From Patescibacteria group bacterium (GTDB lineage Bacteria > Patescibacteriota > Minisyncoccia > Phycocordibacterales > UBA12079): a stretch of 5,242 nt of DNA. The translations under genes were made by a program, and so were the position numbers. This document shows, one piece after another, positions 4,743 to 5,242 of the stretch (within the stretch, counting starts at the first letter, position 1; each line of letters starts with the position of its first letter). The notes beneath the pieces were generated by a model that saw nothing but the letters and a program-made list of their open reading frames with translations, was not told the DNA's origin and did not search any database. Where the stretch lies: the NCBI GenBank assembly GCA_018821685.1, contig JAHJLO010000060.1, positions 1 to 5,242 on the forward strand, in the 5' to 3' direction.

Positions 4743-4871
4743 TCAAGCACAGCGAGTGCAGGAAGTATAGCATTTACAATCGCTATTCTTACACTCCTTC
4801 TTGAAAGGACCAAGAACCGCAACCCTCTGTTCCTGCGAAGGAACGACAGCCTTTTTGGTCTTTACGGTCAT
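4743..4871 (-). CDS. Cys-rich RiPP precursor peptide, 42 aa (ranthipeptide/SCIFF-like)
   Basis: A short ATG-to-TGA frame that size-limited gene calling easily misses. The ATG (4869-4871) is preceded by AGAGG (4880-4884) at 8 nt and by a consensus promoter. The first 26 residues (starting MTVKTKKAVVPSQEQRVAVL) look like a leader. The last 16 hold five cysteines at 27, 32, 34, 38 and 41 (CX4CXCX3CX2C), interspersed with Asn, Ser, Asp and Thr, possible thioether acceptors. The peptide ends one residue after the last Cys. Being the first gene of an operon with a radical SAM/SPASM maturase makes it the likely substrate. It resembles SCIFF-class peptides in layout but has five rather than six cysteines. 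Metal binding without modification is the alternative. Confidence 0.8.
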   Translation of the reverse strand: MTVKTKKAVVPSQEQRVAVLGPFKKECKNSDCKCYTSCTRCA

Positions 4872-4900
4872 TACGGTTACCTCTGTTGAAAAGGGGTTGA

Positions 4901-4942
4901 GAGTATAATTACTCAAAGAACTAAAAGCCTCCTATAGGCTTT
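4901..4942 (-). promoter_or_regulatory. structured leader of the RiPP operon
   Basis: Within the roughly 76-nt leader two hairpins form: AAAGCCT-ATAGG-AGGCTTT (4924-4942) and GAGTA-ATTA-TACTC (4901-4914). Neither covers the ribosome binding site. In design it resembles the leader of the 82-aa gene at 901-957. Confidence 0.45.
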
Positions 4943-4955
4943 CTACACCGTAGAA
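4941..4955. promoter_or_regulatory. palindrome at the RiPP operon start site, candidate operator
   Basis: TTCTAC-ACC-GTAGAA is a perfect 6-bp inverted repeat around 3 nt. It overlaps the -10 box by 2 bp and covers the predicted transcription start (about 4947). The position is ideal for a repressor; it could instead be an RNA hairpin at the 5' end of the message. No regulator gene is visible in the window. Confidence 0.4.
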
Positions 4956-4982
4956 TATAACAAAATATGACTAAGTTGTCAA
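4954..4982 (-). promoter_or_regulatory. consensus promoter of the RiPP operon
   Basis: In minus-strand sense: -35 TTGACA (4977-4982), exactly 17 nt, -10 TATATT (4954-4959). A match this strong suggests high expression unless blocked by a regulator. Confidence 0.85.
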
Positions 4983-5023
4983 TGTCGCACGAAAAGTAAA
5001 TGTTAATTACGTTACAATTTTGT

Positions 5024-5029
5024 TATACT
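5024..5029 (+). promoter_or_regulatory. -10 box for the divergent membrane protein gene
   Basis: TATACT lies 22 nt before the ATG at 5052, with a weak -35 (TGTTAA, 5001-5006) at 17 nt. It faces away from the RiPP operon promoter, with about 18 bp between the two -35 regions. Confidence 0.4.
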
Positions 5030-5051
5030 TTAAAAAATCAATTAACCTTGT

Positions 5052-5242
5052 ATGAAAAAAATTAAAAAAACTATAAAACTTTTATTAGGTTGGTTTACTT
5101 TTATTTTGATTGTGCTGAATTATCAATACATAATAAAAAATATATCGATTTTTGACACATCTTCTGTTATAGTAATAGCCTCAACTTGGTTTCTGACTAT
5201 GATTACAGGTCAAAATGTTAAAATAAAGAGGAAAGTAAAAGA
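5052..5242 (+). CDS. small membrane protein, 5' part only
   Basis: From the ATG at 5052 the frame stays open to the window edge (63 codons). A basic start (MKKIKKTIK) is followed by a hydrophobic helix (about residues 10-28, LLLGWFTFILIVLNYQYII), a short polar stretch, a second hydrophobic helix (about 37-53, VIVIASTWFLTMI) and a basic tail (VKIKRKVK). This predicts a two-helix membrane protein with both ends in the cytosol. No Shine-Dalgarno site is seen. Sharing an upstream region with the RiPP operon could hint at export or immunity, but nothing in the sequence proves a link, and the rest of the gene lies outside the window. Confidence 0.6.
   Translation, partial: MKKIKKTIKLLLGWFTFILIVLNYQYIIKNISIFDTSSVIVIASTWFLTMITGQNVKIKRKVK

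Noticed and set aside
4591..4773. Minus-strand frame of 60 codons
   Set aside because: Runs across the attenuator and overlaps both the end of the precursor gene and the start of the maturase in another phase.
4661..4822. N-terminal extension of the maturase by 54 residues
   Set aside because: It overlaps the precursor peptide in another phase, includes the attenuator hairpin, and lacks a ribosome binding site; the ATG at 4660 has an excellent one.
1..5242. UGA reassigned to glycine (Gracilibacteria/Absconditabacteria code)
   Set aside because: Both the precursor and maturase end naturally at TGA right before hairpins; reading through the precursor TGA would run into the attenuator.

Overview
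The window looks like an AT-rich bacterial accessory region, most probably from a Patescibacteria/CPR-type genome. Reasons: very low GC; small, lysine-rich hypothetical proteins; an 82-residue protein whose N-terminus (TEARRNEIAYLYILAK) I associate, from memory only, with that group; and several genes lacking a Shine-Dalgarno site. TGA serves as a stop for both the precursor peptide and the maturase, which argues against the UGA=Gly code of Gracilibacteria/Absconditabacteria. No rRNA, tRNA or CRISPR array was found. Nearly all the real genes are on the minus strand.

Right part (about 3219-5242): the most interesting locus is a compact RiPP (ribosomally made, modified peptide) operon read right to left. 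A consensus promoter (4954-4982) with a palindrome at the predicted start site leads into a structured leader of about 76 nt. Next comes a 42-residue peptide (4743-4871) whose last 16 residues hold five cysteines (CX4CXCX3CX2C), then an intrinsic terminator/attenuator (4682-4711), then a 459-residue radical SAM/SPASM maturase (3281-4660) with a strong ribosome binding site. A hairpin plus T-tract ends the operon and touches the ATG of a HELLH zinc-protease-like gene (2496-3218), a possible but unproven processing partner. A small membrane protein (5052 onward, cut by the window) diverges from the operon.

Middle part (about 999-2461): mobile and repeat-rich DNA. An IS481/IS3-like transposase keeps its left end (two direct repeats inside an inverted repeat) but is cut off inside the catalytic domain by a tract of short GTAAATGGTG-based repeats. 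About 260 bp packed with hairpins follows, ending in a perfect 35-bp-arm palindrome (1948-2020). Next is a 347-bp cassette bounded by 23-bp inverted repeats (2115-2137 / 2439-2461) that carries a YjzC-like small gene and a possibly folded leader.

Left part (1-993): a minus-strand unit with a consensus promoter (965-993), a structured leader, an 82-residue hypothetical gene (636-884), a folded 3' RNA segment (515-625) and a textbook UUCG-loop terminator (481-505). Downstream lie an 81-residue hypothetical gene with a promoter placed for a leaderless message (95-340), and the beginning of another gene that leaves the window (1-90).
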